Source of the DNA: PALSA-660 sp963726435
Lineage (GTDB): Bacteria > Actinomycetota > Coriobacteriia > Anaerosomatales > PALSA-660
NCBI GenBank assembly: GCA_963726435.1
Contig: CAVSCJ010000001.1
Span: 296,938-360,937, forward strand
Direction of reading: 5' to 3'
DNA length: 64,000 nt
In this document: positions 47,227 through 56,603 of the stretch, piece by piece
How the letters are laid out: the number at the start of each line of letters is the position of its first letter
How positions within the stretch are numbered: position 1 is the first letter of the stretch
Program-made: the position numbers and the translations under genes
The notes under the pieces: generated by a model
Seen by the model: the letters and a program-made list of their open reading frames with translations, nothing else
Databases searched by the model: none
Told to the model about the DNA's origin: nothing

Positions 47227-47790
47227 TCAGGGGCGCCCCGGTACCTCGTGGCAATCGGGGCAGCGGGCCTCGTAGCAGTCGGCCCCTCCGACCAGGATGA
47301 GGGGCGAGTCCCAGGGCGCCGGACGCCCGTCGATGATGCGCTGGGTGCGCGTCGCGACTCCGTGACACCTTTGGCAGATGGCCGTGAGAAGGGAGACCTC
47401 GTCCGCCAGCGCCATTAGCGCCGGCATGACTCCGAATGGTTCACCGCGGAAGTCCTGGTTCAGGCCGGTCACGTAGACGAGATGCCCGTCACGGAGCAGG
47501 CCGCGGACCACATCGACGAGGTCCTTCCCGAAGAACTGCCCCTCCTCGATGGCGACGACGTGGCACGGCTCGCCGGCGATCCGGGCCGCCGAGTCGACGA
47601 CGATCGCCTCCATCTCGGTTCCGAGACGGGAGCGCGCCATGTGGCCGTCGCGGGAATCGACGGAGTGCTTGTAGATGGCGACCGAGTCACCGGCCACCGC
47701 GTGGCGCGACAGCAAACGTATGAGCTCGCCGGTCTTGCCGCTGCTCATGCAACCGGCGATGACATGGAGCCGCCCCAACCTGCCAGCCAT
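47227..47790 (-). CDS. tdk: Thymidine kinase
   Basis: 187 residues. P-loop GCMSSGKTGELIRLL, catalytic EEGQFFG, lasso region GLNQDFRGEPFG, and two CxxC zinc pairs (CQRC, CPDC). Salvages thymidine with ATP. ATG at 47790. Confidence 0.95.
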   Translation of the reverse strand: MAGRLGRLHVIAGCMSSGKTGELIRLLSRHAVAGDSVAIYKHSVDSRDGHMARSRLGTEMEAIVVDSAARIAGEPCHVVAIEEGQFFGKDLVDVVRGLLRDGHLVYVTGLNQDFRGEPFGVMPALMALADEVSLLTAICQRCHGVATRTQRIIDGRPAPWDSPLILVGGADCYEARCPDCHEVPGRP

Positions 47791-47941
47791 CGTGCCTCCT
47801 CGGCGCGCGAATCCATCCAGCGGCTCCACAATAGCGGAGGCGCTAGCGCGGCGAGCGCAGCCGCGCTCGCGCCTCTGGACAGCATGCGCTCCATGGGGTT
47901 TCCTCTCGGAGTACCGAACATCCGCAAATGAAGGAGACGAC

Positions 47942-48865
47942 GTGTCGAAGGCCAAGCTCTACTTCCTCGAGACGAGACCACAGTTCCTGCTTCTGTCCGT
48001 CGTCCTGGTCCTGCACGCCTCGGCGCTCGCCGCCTGGGCGAAGCCGGGATCCTTCAGCCTCCTGAACATGGTGCTGGCGATGGTGGGCCTTGCCCTGATC
48101 CATGGGAGCGTCGACGCTCTGAACGACTGGCACGACTACGACAAGAGCGGTATCGACAAGGCGACCAGGCAGACCCCGTTCTCGGGCGGAAGCGGGCTCG
48201 TCCCGGCCGGGAAGCTCACGGCCAGAGATGCCCTGATAGTCGGCGTGGGCACGCTCGTCGTCGGATGCGCGATCGGACTGTACCTGGCGTGGGTCTCGTT
48301 CCAGGCGACCGGCGCGGCGACGCTTCTGATCATCGGGATCGTCGGCGCGCTCTCAGCGGTGCTGTACACGCCGCTGTTCACGAAGATGGGCCTAGGCGAG
48401 ATCATCGCCGGGCTCGGACTCGGGACGCTGCCTGTCATCGGCACCTACTACCTGATGACGGGCACGATCGACGCGGCCGCCTGGGTCTCCTCCATCCCGG
48501 CGTTCCTGCTGACCTACAACCTCCTGCTGCTCAACGAGTTCCCGGACATGGACGCGGACATAGCGGGCGGGCGCCATCACATGATCGTTCTGCTGGGCAA
48601 GAAGCGGGGCCGGTGGCTCTACGTCGCGGCGGAGGCCGGCGCCTACGTAGCGATAGCGGCAGGCGTGACCCTCGGCATCCTGACACCCTGGGCGCTCGTC
48701 GCACTCGTTGCGGGCATCTTCGCCTTCAAGGCGATCGCTGGAGCGATCAAGGACTACGACAGCTTCGAGAAGCTCATCCCTGCGCAGGGCGCGAACGTGA
48801 TCGCGGTGCTGTCCACCAACGCCCTGCTCGCGGTCGGCTATCTGGTGGCCGCGCTCGTGCGCTAG
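47942..48865 (+). CDS. UbiA-family prenyltransferase
   Basis: 307 residues with about eight or nine membrane helices. First Asp motif NDWHDYDKSGID and second DMDAD bind Mg-prenyl diphosphate. Candidate for menaquinone (MenA-like) biosynthesis, given the methyltransferase fragment at 54116, but specificity cannot be read. GTG at 47942 has AAGGAGA upstream. Confidence 0.85.
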   Translation: MSKAKLYFLETRPQFLLLSVVLVLHASALAAWAKPGSFSLLNMVLAMVGLALIHGSVDALNDWHDYDKSGIDKATRQTPFSGGSGLVPAGKLTARDALIVGVGTLVVGCAIGLYLAWVSFQATGAATLLIIGIVGALSAVLYTPLFTKMGLGEIIAGLGLGTLPVIGTYYLMTGTIDAAAWVSSIPAFLLTYNLLLLNEFPDMDADIAGGRHHMIVLLGKKRGRWLYVAAEAGAYVAIAAGVTLGILTPWALVALVAGIFAFKAIAGAIKDYDSFEKLIPAQGANVIAVLSTNALLAVGYLVAALVR

Positions 48866-48908
48866 CAGGCTCGCCACTGCACCGCCGGCGCTGCTCGCGT
48901 GGCGCCTG

Positions 48909-48972
48909 CGTGCGGGCGCACGCCCGCACGAGTGACGCGAAGGCGCCCGCCCCCCGACGGGGAGCGGGCGCC
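48909..48972. terminator. Two strong hairpins between convergent genes
   Basis: Hairpin 1: CGTGCGGGCG (48909-48918) with its complement 48921-48930. Hairpin 2: GGCGCCCGC (48942-48950) with 48964-48972, with inner CCCC/GGGG pairing. They separate the UbiA and glutamate-synthase-like genes. Confidence 0.75.
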
Positions 48973-48998
48973 GTTCGAAGACGGGACGTGCGCGAGCA

Positions 48999-50588
48999 CT
49001 ACGCCTCGATGATGCGCATGGCTTCCTCGCGGTACGCGTCCATCACGTACGGGATGCCGGAGACCTCAGACGCCTCGCGGGTGAGCGCCATCAGGTCGTC
49101 GCGGGAGATCGTGGAGAGCCTCATGTTGCGGCTGCCGCTCATCAGTTGCTGCAGGCCGACCTTGATCTTGTCCGTGTACGTGTACACGCCGAGTGCGCCG
49201 CCGGGGAATGTGTCCACCTCGTCGCCGTACTTGGCCCGCAGGGTCTCGTAGGTGACGAACAGCTCATCCTTGCTCGCGCCGAATTCCGAGACGGTCTTGG
49301 GCAGGTCCTTGTCCGCCAGCCACTTCTCGATGTTCTTGCCGACGAAGCCCGGGATCATGAGCGCCCGGCCCATGCAGACCGCCACCGTGTGCGGAGCGCC
49401 CATCGCGAGCGCCTTGAACACGTGGTCCTCGGTCGAGAAGCCGCCCGCTATGGCGATCGAGGGGATGAACGCTCCCTTGGCGGCGAGCTTGCCGAGGAGC
49501 TCGTTGGCCATCGACTGCAGGTAGAAGGTGGGCACGCCCCACTCCTCCATCATCCTCCACGGGCTCATCCCGGTGCCGCCGGGCGCGCCGTCGATGGTGA
49601 GCATGTCGATCCTCGCATTGCTCGCCCACTTGATCGCCATGGCGAGCTCGCGCATCGGGTAGGCGCCGGTCTTGAGGGTCACGCGCTTGGCGCCCAGCGC
49701 CCGCAGGCGCTCGACCTCCTTGTAGAAGCCGTCCTCATCGACGAACCCGAGGCGGCTGTGGCGCTCGAACTGGTGGATCGAGTGCTCCTTGAACGCGGCC
49801 TGGACCGCGGGGTCGCTCGGATCGGGGGTGATCAGGTAGCCGCGCTTCTGCAGCTCCAGCGCGCGCTCGAGGCTGTCGACCTTGATCTCGCCGCCGATGC
49901 ACTTGGCGCCCTGGCCCCACTTCAACTCGATGGTCTCGACGCCAAGCTTCTCGACCACGTACTCCGCGACGCCGAGGCGGGTGTCCTCGACGTTCATCTG
50001 CACGAGGATGTCGCCGTAGCCCTCGTGGTAGCGACGGTAAGCGTCGACACGGCGCTTCATGTCGGGCGAGTTCGTGACCTTGCCGTGCGAATCGCGCTCG
50101 AGGGCGGGGTCGATGCCGCAGACGTTCTCGCCGCAGACCAGCGAGATGCCGGAGATGGCGGCGCCGACCGCGAAGTGATCCCAGTTCTTGCGCGCGATCT
50201 CTGTCGAGCCGAGCGCGCCGGTGAAGATCGGCACCCTCATCTTGACCTTGTTCTTGTCCCCGAACTGGGTCTCGGTGTCGACCATCGGGAACAGCGTGTT
50301 GTCGGAGTCCCCGACCACGCCGTCCGGCATGCCCTTCGCCCCGAGCGCGTAGCCCGCGATGTTGAGGTGCGAGTAGTCGATCGGGTAGTCCTTGTCGCCG
50401 CCGGCGGTCATGGCCCCGAAGGGACCGGGGTAGATGACCTCGCGGCCGCGGAAGGAGGACTTGAACACCTCGCAGTTGCCCCGGCAGTCCTCGAGGCAGC
50501 GGGAGCAGAGCCCGCTTCCCGGGACCACGTTCCGCGAACGGTTGGAGGTTTGCGATGCATCGTGGCCACGTGGCGATTGCAGGTTCAT
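48999..50588 (-). CDS. FMN-binding glutamate synthase-like protein (GltB central domain)
   Basis: 529 residues. TIM-barrel FMN domain like GltB2: VETIELKWGQGAKCIGG, IDMLTIDGAPGGTGMSP, GGFSTEDHVFKALAMGA and MGRALMIPGF. N-terminal Cys cluster CSRCLEDCRGNC may bind Fe-S. The normal GltS 3Fe-4S CHxxTCPxGVA motif is absent, and no amidotransferase domain is fused. Divergent from glutamine synthetase, so a role in glutamate/nitrogen metabolism is likely; exact reaction not assured. ATG at 50588. Confidence 0.85.
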   Translation of the reverse strand: MNLQSPRGHDASQTSNRSRNVVPGSGLCSRCLEDCRGNCEVFKSSFRGREVIYPGPFGAMTAGGDKDYPIDYSHLNIAGYALGAKGMPDGVVGDSDNTLFPMVDTETQFGDKNKVKMRVPIFTGALGSTEIARKNWDHFAVGAAISGISLVCGENVCGIDPALERDSHGKVTNSPDMKRRVDAYRRYHEGYGDILVQMNVEDTRLGVAEYVVEKLGVETIELKWGQGAKCIGGEIKVDSLERALELQKRGYLITPDPSDPAVQAAFKEHSIHQFERHSRLGFVDEDGFYKEVERLRALGAKRVTLKTGAYPMRELAMAIKWASNARIDMLTIDGAPGGTGMSPWRMMEEWGVPTFYLQSMANELLGKLAAKGAFIPSIAIAGGFSTEDHVFKALAMGAPHTVAVCMGRALMIPGFVGKNIEKWLADKDLPKTVSEFGASKDELFVTYETLRAKYGDEVDTFPGGALGVYTYTDKIKVGLQQLMSGSRNMRLSTISRDDLMALTREASEVSGIPYVMDAYREEAMRIIEA

Positions 50589-50665
50589 CCGCTCTCTTCT
50601 CTCACTATGCAGGGGTGCGCGAAGCCCCCGGCGGCCCATCAGTCTGCGTGCATAGTAGCGCCTTC

Positions 50666-50693
50666 GTTAACCTGTTGGAAATGTGTGCGAAAC
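50666..50693 (+). promoter_or_regulatory. GlnR-box-like site upstream of glnA
   Basis: GTTAAC, 6 bases, GAAAT, 6 bases, GAAAC. It resembles the actinobacterial GlnR nitrogen box (TnAC, 6 bases, GAAAC). A weak promoter (TTGGAA, 18 bases, GTAATG at 50699-50704) overlaps it. Confidence 0.4.
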
Positions 50694-50731
50694 TTGGTCG
50701 TAATGAAGGAACCCACGGAGGGCGGGGAGGC

Positions 50732-52060
50732 ATGTCCAAGCAGGCGCGCATCGAGGTCATGGCGAGGATCCGCGAGTGCAACGTGGAGTTCATCCACCTG
50801 TGGTTCACAGATGTGCTCGGATTCCTCAAGACGTTCGTGATCACCGTGGACGAGCTCGACCTCGCGATGATCGAGGGGATGGGGTTCGACGGCTCTTCGA
50901 TCCAGGGGTTCGCGCGCATCCAGGAGTCGGACATGATCGCCCTGCCCGACCCTGCCACCCTGCAGATCCTGCCTTGGCGTCAGGGCGACCATCTGGTCGC
51001 GACCATGTTCTGTGACATCGTCACGCCGGACGGCACGGCTTACCCCGGCGATCCCCGCGAGGTGCTCCGCCGGAACATCGGCAAAGCGAAGGAGATGGGC
51101 TTCGACTTCTTCGTCGGCCCCGAGCTCGAGTACTACTACTTCAAGAACGACACGGACGCCGAGCTGCTCGACCATGGCGGCTACTTCGACATGACCACGC
51201 GGGACCTGGCGATCGACCTGCGCAAGGACACGATGCGGGCGCTGAAGAACGTCGGGATCCAGGTGGAGTACAGCCACCACGAGGTCGGGCCGAGCCAGCA
51301 CGAGATCGACCTGCGCTACGACGAGGCGCTGCGGATGGCCGACAAGGTGATGGCCTACCGGCTGGTCGTGAAGGAGATAGCCCAGCTCAACGGCGCTTAC
51401 GCGACCTTCATGCCGAAGCCGATCTTCGGGGAGGCCGGCAGCGGCATGCACGTGCACCAGTCGCTCTTCTCCGACGGCTCGAACGCGTTCTACGACCCGT
51501 CCGATGAGTACCACCTCTCGCAGACGGCGAAGGCTTACGTGGCCGGGCTGCTCGTCCACGCGCGCGAGATCTGCGCGGTGACGAACCAGTGGGTCAACTC
51601 CTACAAACGCCTGGTCTCCGGCTACGAGGCGCCGGTCTACATCTGCTGGGCGCACCGCAACCGGTCCGCGCTGGTCAGGGTGCCGATGTACAAGCCCGGC
51701 AAGGAGAAGGCGACGCGCGTGGAGCTGAGGAGTCCCGACCCGGCCTGCAACCCGTACCTGGCGTTCTCGGTCATGTTGGCCGCCGGCCTCGACGGCATCC
51801 GCCGCGGCCTCGCCCTTCCGCCGGACGTCACCGACAACATCTACGAGATGAGCGAGGAAGAGCGGACCACGCTCGGCATCGAGCAGCTCCCCGAGAGCCT
51901 GAACGAGGCTGTCAACGTCATGGAGAAGAGCGACCTGGTTCGGGAGGCGCTCGGCGACCAGGTCTTCGAGTGGTTCATCCGCAACAAGCGCATCGAGTGG
52001 CAGGACTACCGCACCCGGGTCACGGCGTGGGAGCACGACTCCTACATGGCGATCCTCTAG
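50732..52060 (+). CDS. glnA: Glutamine synthetase, type I
   Basis: 442 residues, the short (alpha-type) GSI. Motifs: GFDGSSIQGFA, FFVGPELEYYYF (Mg ligand), ATFMPKPIFGEAGSGMHVHQS, NSYKRLVSGYEAPVYI, and RVELRSPDPACNPYLAF. Makes glutamine from glutamate, ammonia and ATP. ATG at 50732 follows GGGGAGG closely. Probably feedback-inhibited rather than adenylylated, inferred from length class. Confidence 0.96.
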   Translation: MSKQARIEVMARIRECNVEFIHLWFTDVLGFLKTFVITVDELDLAMIEGMGFDGSSIQGFARIQESDMIALPDPATLQILPWRQGDHLVATMFCDIVTPDGTAYPGDPREVLRRNIGKAKEMGFDFFVGPELEYYYFKNDTDAELLDHGGYFDMTTRDLAIDLRKDTMRALKNVGIQVEYSHHEVGPSQHEIDLRYDEALRMADKVMAYRLVVKEIAQLNGAYATFMPKPIFGEAGSGMHVHQSLFSDGSNAFYDPSDEYHLSQTAKAYVAGLLVHAREICAVTNQWVNSYKRLVSGYEAPVYICWAHRNRSALVRVPMYKPGKEKATRVELRSPDPACNPYLAFSVMLAAGLDGIRRGLALPPDVTDNIYEMSEEERTTLGIEQLPESLNEAVNVMEKSDLVREALGDQVFEWFIRNKRIEWQDYRTRVTAWEHDSYMAIL

Positions 52061-52083
52061 CAGACCCTGAGCGGCCCTGCCCG

Positions 52084-53493
52084 TCAGGACAGGCGCACTT
52101 CCGCAAGCGAGCCGTCGGGACCGACGGTGACTATGCGATGGTGGCCTGTGTCTGCCACGAGCAGCGTGGTACCGTCGCTGGACACTCCGCCGGGTTCGCG
52201 GAGCGCGCCGGCCTCGCCGGCCTCTCCGGGCCACGGAGCGCACTCCCGAGTCGCGGGGTCGACGCGCTTGAGGCGGTCGTTGTAGGTGTCGGCGACCGCG
52301 AGCGCTCCGTGGTGCGTCGCCACGTCCTCGCAGTGTTGCAGAAGAGCCTCGTCGCCGGTCCCGGGCCGATCGCCGAACTCGAACAGGCCCCTGCCTACGA
52401 CTGTCCGCACGTCTGACTCGCCCATGGTCCGCACCGCCGAGGTCTCGCAGTCCGCGAAGGCGAGCCCCGCTTCCCCCAGGGACGCGAGCCCCGTGGGCTG
52501 CGCGAGGTCCGCACGCGCCGCTGAGCCGTCGCGGATCTCCTCGCGACCGGTGCCGGCCAGCAGGGACAGCGAACCCGCGGCCGGATCGAGCGTCCAGAGC
52601 TGATGCGAGCCGGCCATGGCGATGGCGAGACGCTCGCCCGCGACGGACAGGCCCCAGGGCGAGCGGAGCTCGCGGTCGGTGGCTGTCCCGCCGATCACCG
52701 CCGACTCCGCGATCGCCCCCGTGCCCGCGACTCGCGTGCGCTCTCCGCCCGTGAGTCGGGACACTGTGTGCGCGGCCCTGTCGGCGACGTACACGTGCTC
52801 TCCTGCCGCGACCACTCCTCGCGGCTCCAAGAAGCTGCCGTGTTCTCTCACGACGGCCGCCGCGTTCTCGCCCGGGCTCCAATGGCACTCGAGCACGCGG
52901 CCGTGGCCGGTGTCCGCGATCCACAGCCGCCCGCCATCGACGATCGCTCGGGTCGGGAAGCGCAGCGCGCCCTCGTAGCGACTCAGACTGGGCGCCGTCG
53001 GATCCGGACCCCTCGCGAGAGTCCTCCTCTCCTCCGCGCGCCTCACCATCCGCGCCACATCCTCGCGCATGGTCTCGACGGGCACCTCGCCCGGCGCGAC
53101 GAAGGCGACCGTTCCCTCAGGGTCGATCGCGACCACGGTCGGCCACGCCTGAACGCCATAGTCCTTCCACACCCGGAACTGACGATCGTTGACGACGGCG
53201 TGGACCACCCCGAGGCGGTCGCAGGCCTCCGCGATCCGCTCCGTCCCGCGCTCCGTGGTGAACTTCCCCGCGTGCACCCCGATGACGGTGAGCGTGTCCG
53301 CGAAGGATTCCTCAAGCTCCCGTACACGCGGGAGAACGTGCATGCAGTTGATTCAACCGTAGGTCCAGAAATCGAGCAGAACGATGCGGCCGCGCAGCTC
53401 GGCGAGGCGGACCGGGTGGTCGGTCCCGATCCAGTCCAGGCCCTCGCGGAACTCGGGCGCGGGTGTTGCGCCGCTCGAATACCACGCCGTCAT
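52084..53493 (-). CDS. Selenoprotein: thioredoxin-like (UxxC) plus NHL-repeat protein
   Basis: 469 residues reading the TGA at 53353-53355 as selenocysteine. Thioredoxin-like part (~1-160): LLDFWTYG-U-INCMHVLP, in which Sec47-Ile-Asn-Cys50 replaces the CxxC of homologues (NHLRC2-like proteins have TYCCINCMH). NHL/beta-propeller repeats fill ~165-469 (IADTGHGRVLE, VADTYNDRLKRVD, VADTGHHRIVTV). ATG at 53493 has GGAAGG upstream. Frame on both sides of the TGA is homologous protein. A bSECIS-like hairpin follows the TGA. Probably a thiol redox enzyme; no signal peptide. Confidence 0.87.
53317..53334 (-). promoter_or_regulatory. Bacterial SECIS-like hairpin
   Basis: In the mRNA, 18 bases after the UGA, CUCCCG pairs perfectly with CGGGAG around loop CGUGUA. 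Loop begins about 25 bases from the UGA and has G as second base, as in bacterial SECIS elements. Confidence 0.7.
53353..53355 (-). other. In-frame UGA, predicted selenocysteine codon
   Basis: TGA at codon 47 between FWTYG and INCMH, where homologues have Cys. Frame continues without a break for 420 codons. Confidence 0.85.
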
Positions 53494-53760
53494 CGTCGTT
53501 CTGACCTTCCCGCTCGCGGCAGTGGCTGTCCGCAGTGGTATTCCCGGCCTGAGGCTCCCTGTGACGCTCCTGCCGCCCCGACCGCTGCTGCCGCCCACGC
53601 AGCCGGTCGGCCGGAGGGGGCCGCCGTCGGTCGGGAGAGTGCGAAGGCGGCGTCTGGCTTCCACCGGCACGAGGTAGACAAGGTCGTCGGGCGAACGAAG
53701 GGATCAAGCCCCCGACCGCCGGACGAGCGTCCGGTGAAGACCACGAGTGAGGAGGCTGAC

Positions 53761-54054
53761 GTGTCCGATTCCCAGGTGAGGAAGATCGACGGCGCCGTGC
53801 TCACGTGCACCGTCTCCGATTGTGGCTACAACCGCTCGCTGAAGTGCTTCGCCCCGAGCATCGCCGTCGGCGACGACCACCCGTACTGCGACACCTACAC
53901 ACACGACAGGGTGCCGCCCGCTGAGAGCGAGGCCTTCGTCTCGCAGTGCCTCACGATGATGTGCGACTTCAACGACGGTGGGCAATGCGTTGCGCGGGGC
54001 GTCACGCTCGATTGCCACAGCGGACACGCGGACTGCGCAACGTTCCGCGCATGA
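53761..54054 (+). CDS. DUF1540 cysteine-rich protein
   Basis: 97 residues. DUF1540 core CTVSDCGYNRSLKC at ~16-29 and a second Cys cluster (CDTYTHD, CDFNDGGQCVARGVTLDCHSG); nine or so Cys suggest metal binding. GTG at 53761 with GAGGAGG 6 bases upstream. Function unknown. The 53494-53760 gap before it holds both divergent promoters; I cannot place them and find no tRNA there. Confidence 0.85.
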   Translation: MSDSQVRKIDGAVLTCTVSDCGYNRSLKCFAPSIAVGDDHPYCDTYTHDRVPPAESEAFVSQCLTMMCDFNDGGQCVARGVTLDCHSGHADCATFRA

Positions 54055-54115
54055 CCCGGACCCGACAGCACAGATCAGGCGGCCGGGCAGCGTCGGTGGT
54101 CGAGAGGCACGAGGT

Positions 54116-54355
54116 CTAGGGCCGCCGAGCGACCACGCCTACGACCAGCCCGAACCCCATCGTGCGCGTCTCGACGACCTCGAGACCGGCGTCCACGGCG
54201 AGAGCGGCCAGTCTGTCGGGCCCCCCGAGCGCGCGTGTCGTTGAGGTGAGCGTGTCATAGAGCCGGCGATCGCCAGCGAGCAGTCCGGCGATCGGCGGCA
54301 GCAGGCGGAAGAAGTAGAACGCCGCCGCGCTCGCCACCGGACCGGGCCTGTAGAC
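54116..54355 (-). CDS. MenG/UbiE-type methyltransferase, C-terminal fragment cut at the join
   Basis: About 80 residues: VYRPGPVASA, FYFFRLLPPIAGLLAGDRRLY, ALGGPDRLAALAVDAGLEVVE. These match the C-terminal end of demethylmenaquinone/ubiquinone C-methyltransferases (RP motif, YFxxxLPxIGxLxxGD). The frame is GC-rich up to codon V at 54353-54355, after which the sequence becomes AT-rich and hits TAA. The N-terminal ~150 residues, with the SAM site, are missing because the contig changes there. Confidence 0.75.
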   Translation of the reverse strand, partial: VYRPGPVASAAAFYFFRLLPPIAGLLAGDRRLYDTLTSTTRALGGPDRLAALAVDAGLEVVETRTMGFGLVVGVVARRP

Positions 54356-54360
54356 TTAGA
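54356..54360. other. Junction between actinobacterial-like and archaeal-like DNA
   Basis: Base composition, codon use and gene content change abruptly. A minus-strand methyltransferase loses its N-terminal part and a plus-strand PhoU gene loses its N-terminal part at the same spot. No attachment site, repeat or integrase is present. Confidence 0.85.
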
Positions 54361-54887
54361 TAATGACCTCGACCGCTTAAATATCTATGTGGTCCGCCAA
54401 CTGAGGTATGGTGTAGCACACAACCTCTACAAAGAAATGGATTTTCAATGATCCACAGAGTTCCTTGGATATAGGACTGTGGTGAAAAATCTCGAGAACA
54501 TTGGTGATAATGCTGTGGGAATAGCGAAAAAACATTTTATCCCTCAAAAAATTACTTTACGACCAGAGTATAACCTTAATCAAAACCGTTGATGAAAGAG
54601 CATACTCTAGCGTCCTCGACTTCCATTCATTCTGCCATCATCTCCTCGACGATTCTTTAAAGGCTCTCTTCAAGAGAGATTACCATCTCGCCGACGAGAT
54701 AATATCACAGTTTATGTCAACAGGCTTACAAAATGAGAAAGATGCTGTTGAACTACTATTGAGGAAAAGCACTAACCCAAATATAGCATCGATCCTAAGG
54801 CTATTACTCGACAGCTCTAGGAAAATGATGGAATATAGTAGACATAGCAGAAGTGACTCTGAATCGAACAGTAGAAGAGATAAGTAA
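54358..54887 (+). pseudogene. PhoU-domain protein, 5' truncated and frameshifted
   Basis: Translation in patched frames gives DLDRLNIYVVRQLRYGVAHN, YRTVVKNLENIGDNAVGIAK, DERAYSSVLDF and LADEIISQFMSTG, the pattern of archaeal PhoU-like regulators (EVDRLxxLxVRQLR, YRxVxKxLERIxDHAVxIA). The N-terminal half is missing at the join. Stops and shifts occur near 54,450 and 54,530-54,580. End TAA at 54885-54887. The next 224 bases (54888-55111) show nothing I can support. Confidence 0.6.
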
Positions 54888-55111
54888 AACAAAAATATAC
54901 TAACTGATTTCTGACCGAACTCTCCTTCTCTCATCATTAGGGCGATATACCATCAGAAATGCATTGTCTAGCAGTATGGATTAACAAGAAACGTTACTTA
55001 TCTGAGAGATACCATTATCAATGACTGACTGAGTAATATCAGGGGCATTGATATTTCGTTTATTGAAAAAAGGAGCTAAGCTAATTAACTGAGATTGGTA
55101 GGTGAATATCT

Positions 55112-56316
55112 TTGAAGATTTCGTCTATTGGCGAAGATATACCCCCTTCACCGGTTAGGAAACTTGCAGTCCTAGCTGAAATAGCAGAGAATGAGGGGGT
55201 AAAGATTCATCATCTTAATATTGGTGATCCTGATCTTCCGCCCGGATCGAGTATTTCTTGAAGCGATAGATGATTTGCGACGATAGCTTTTTACTTCCCT
55301 ATGCCGGATCAAACGGAGAAAACCGTCTTCTTGAAGCTCTAATTCGGTATTACCACCAGTTAGGTATTGTCGATTTGGGTAAAAGAAAATATCCAAGTTA
55401 CCTCCGGAGCCAGCGAAGCCATCCTTTGGGCTTTTTCCATCACTGCTAATGTGGGTGAGGAGATTATCATTTTTGAACCTTTTTATTCAAATTATAAAGC
55501 ATTTGCCAGAACAAACGGGAATCGGAGTTGTCTACGTTTCTTCTCTTATTGAAAACGGTTTCCATTTACCCCCTAAAAGAAGACAATTCAACAAAAAGTT
55601 TCTAGTAGAACTAGAGCAATCTGTCTATGCAATCCCAACAATCCTACGGGGGTACTGTTCTAACAAAAGAAGAAATGGAAATGATTATTGAGATCGCTCA
55701 ACAATACGATTTATGGCTTCTTGTAGACGAAACCTATCGAGAGCTCGTATTTGATGGTCAAAAGTCTCTATCTTTCCTGCAGTTGAGCGATTACGAAGGC
55801 ATTGTCGTTTTCGAAAGCTTGTCAAAAACATTCAGTCTTTGTGGACTAAGAGTTGGCGCACTCACCTCACGAAACACAGAATTTATTTCCACTGCCCTCA
55901 AGTATTCTCAGGCAAGACTAGGGGCGGGATATCTGGATCAACGAATTGGAGCAAAATTAATCAGCCTTCCAAAACAATATTTTGAGGAGTTACGCCGTGA
56001 GTATCAAGATAGAAGAGATTTAGCCTATAATCTTGTAAGTCAATTAGACGGTGTTTCCTGTTTAAAACCCGAGGGCGGCATTTTATCTTTTCCTGCAATT
56101 ACCTGTCGAAGACTCTGAAGATTTTTCTAGTGGCTCCTAACAGATTTTCACCTCAATAAAGAAACAGTAATGGTTACTCCAGCCCTTGACTTTTATGGGA
56201 CTAACGGAAGGGGAAGAAATGAAATTCGAATTGCCTATGTTATTAACAAAATAGATTTAGCAAAATCTATTCATATTCTTACTAAAGCATTAGTATCCTA
56301 TAAATCACAAAAATAA
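55112..56316 (+). pseudogene. Class I/II aminotransferase (aspartate aminotransferase-like), frameshifted
   Basis: TTG at 55112 with AGGTG upstream. Patched translation: KISSIGEDIPPSPVRKLAV, NIGDPDLPP, PYAGSNGE, VTSGASEAILWAF, NPNNPTGTVLTKEEM, LVDETYRELVFDG, and the PLP-lysine motif ESLSKTFSLCGLRVG, then to the TAA at 56314. At least five single-base shifts break the frame (e.g. near 55,245, 55,285, 55,385, 55,520-55,600, 55,645, 56,105). Would use an amino acid and 2-oxoglutarate; exact substrate unknown. Confidence 0.8.
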
Positions 56317-56603
56317 CCATAATTGGTTAATCGCAATCGCGGTTCTTCTTACATTTTTCCACCATTATCCCTTTTTTATTTGACGGCAATTTGCGTCCAT
56401 CAGTAGAAAAATGTCAAGATATCCGTGTCTCTATCATCGCCTACCTTTCAAGTTCCTTCGCTAAATGAATCATATATTTCCTATATCTAGATATATATCA
56501 ATTACGTTAATTTTATAGCGCGCGCTTGTATTTATTTCAGATTACATGAAACAATAAAGATAATCCGTACTCGGATGTCAATATTGACGGAGGATTGCAT
56601 GCG
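56317..56603 (+). other. AT-rich intergenic region with possible archaeal promoter
   Basis: Contains T-rich stretches (archaeal-type termination) around 56,350-56,390, and a TTTATA box at 56512-56517, with GGAGG at 56589-56593 before the next gene. Confidence 0.3.

Noticed and set aside
53494..53760. tRNA-Sec next to the selenoprotein gene
   Set aside because: GC-rich inverted repeats are present but no acceptor/T-arm and TCA anticodon arrangement could be built.
54420..54480. TGA in the PhoU fragment as selenocysteine
   Set aside because: Several other frame breaks lie within 150 bases and no SECIS-like hairpin or Cys column is evident.
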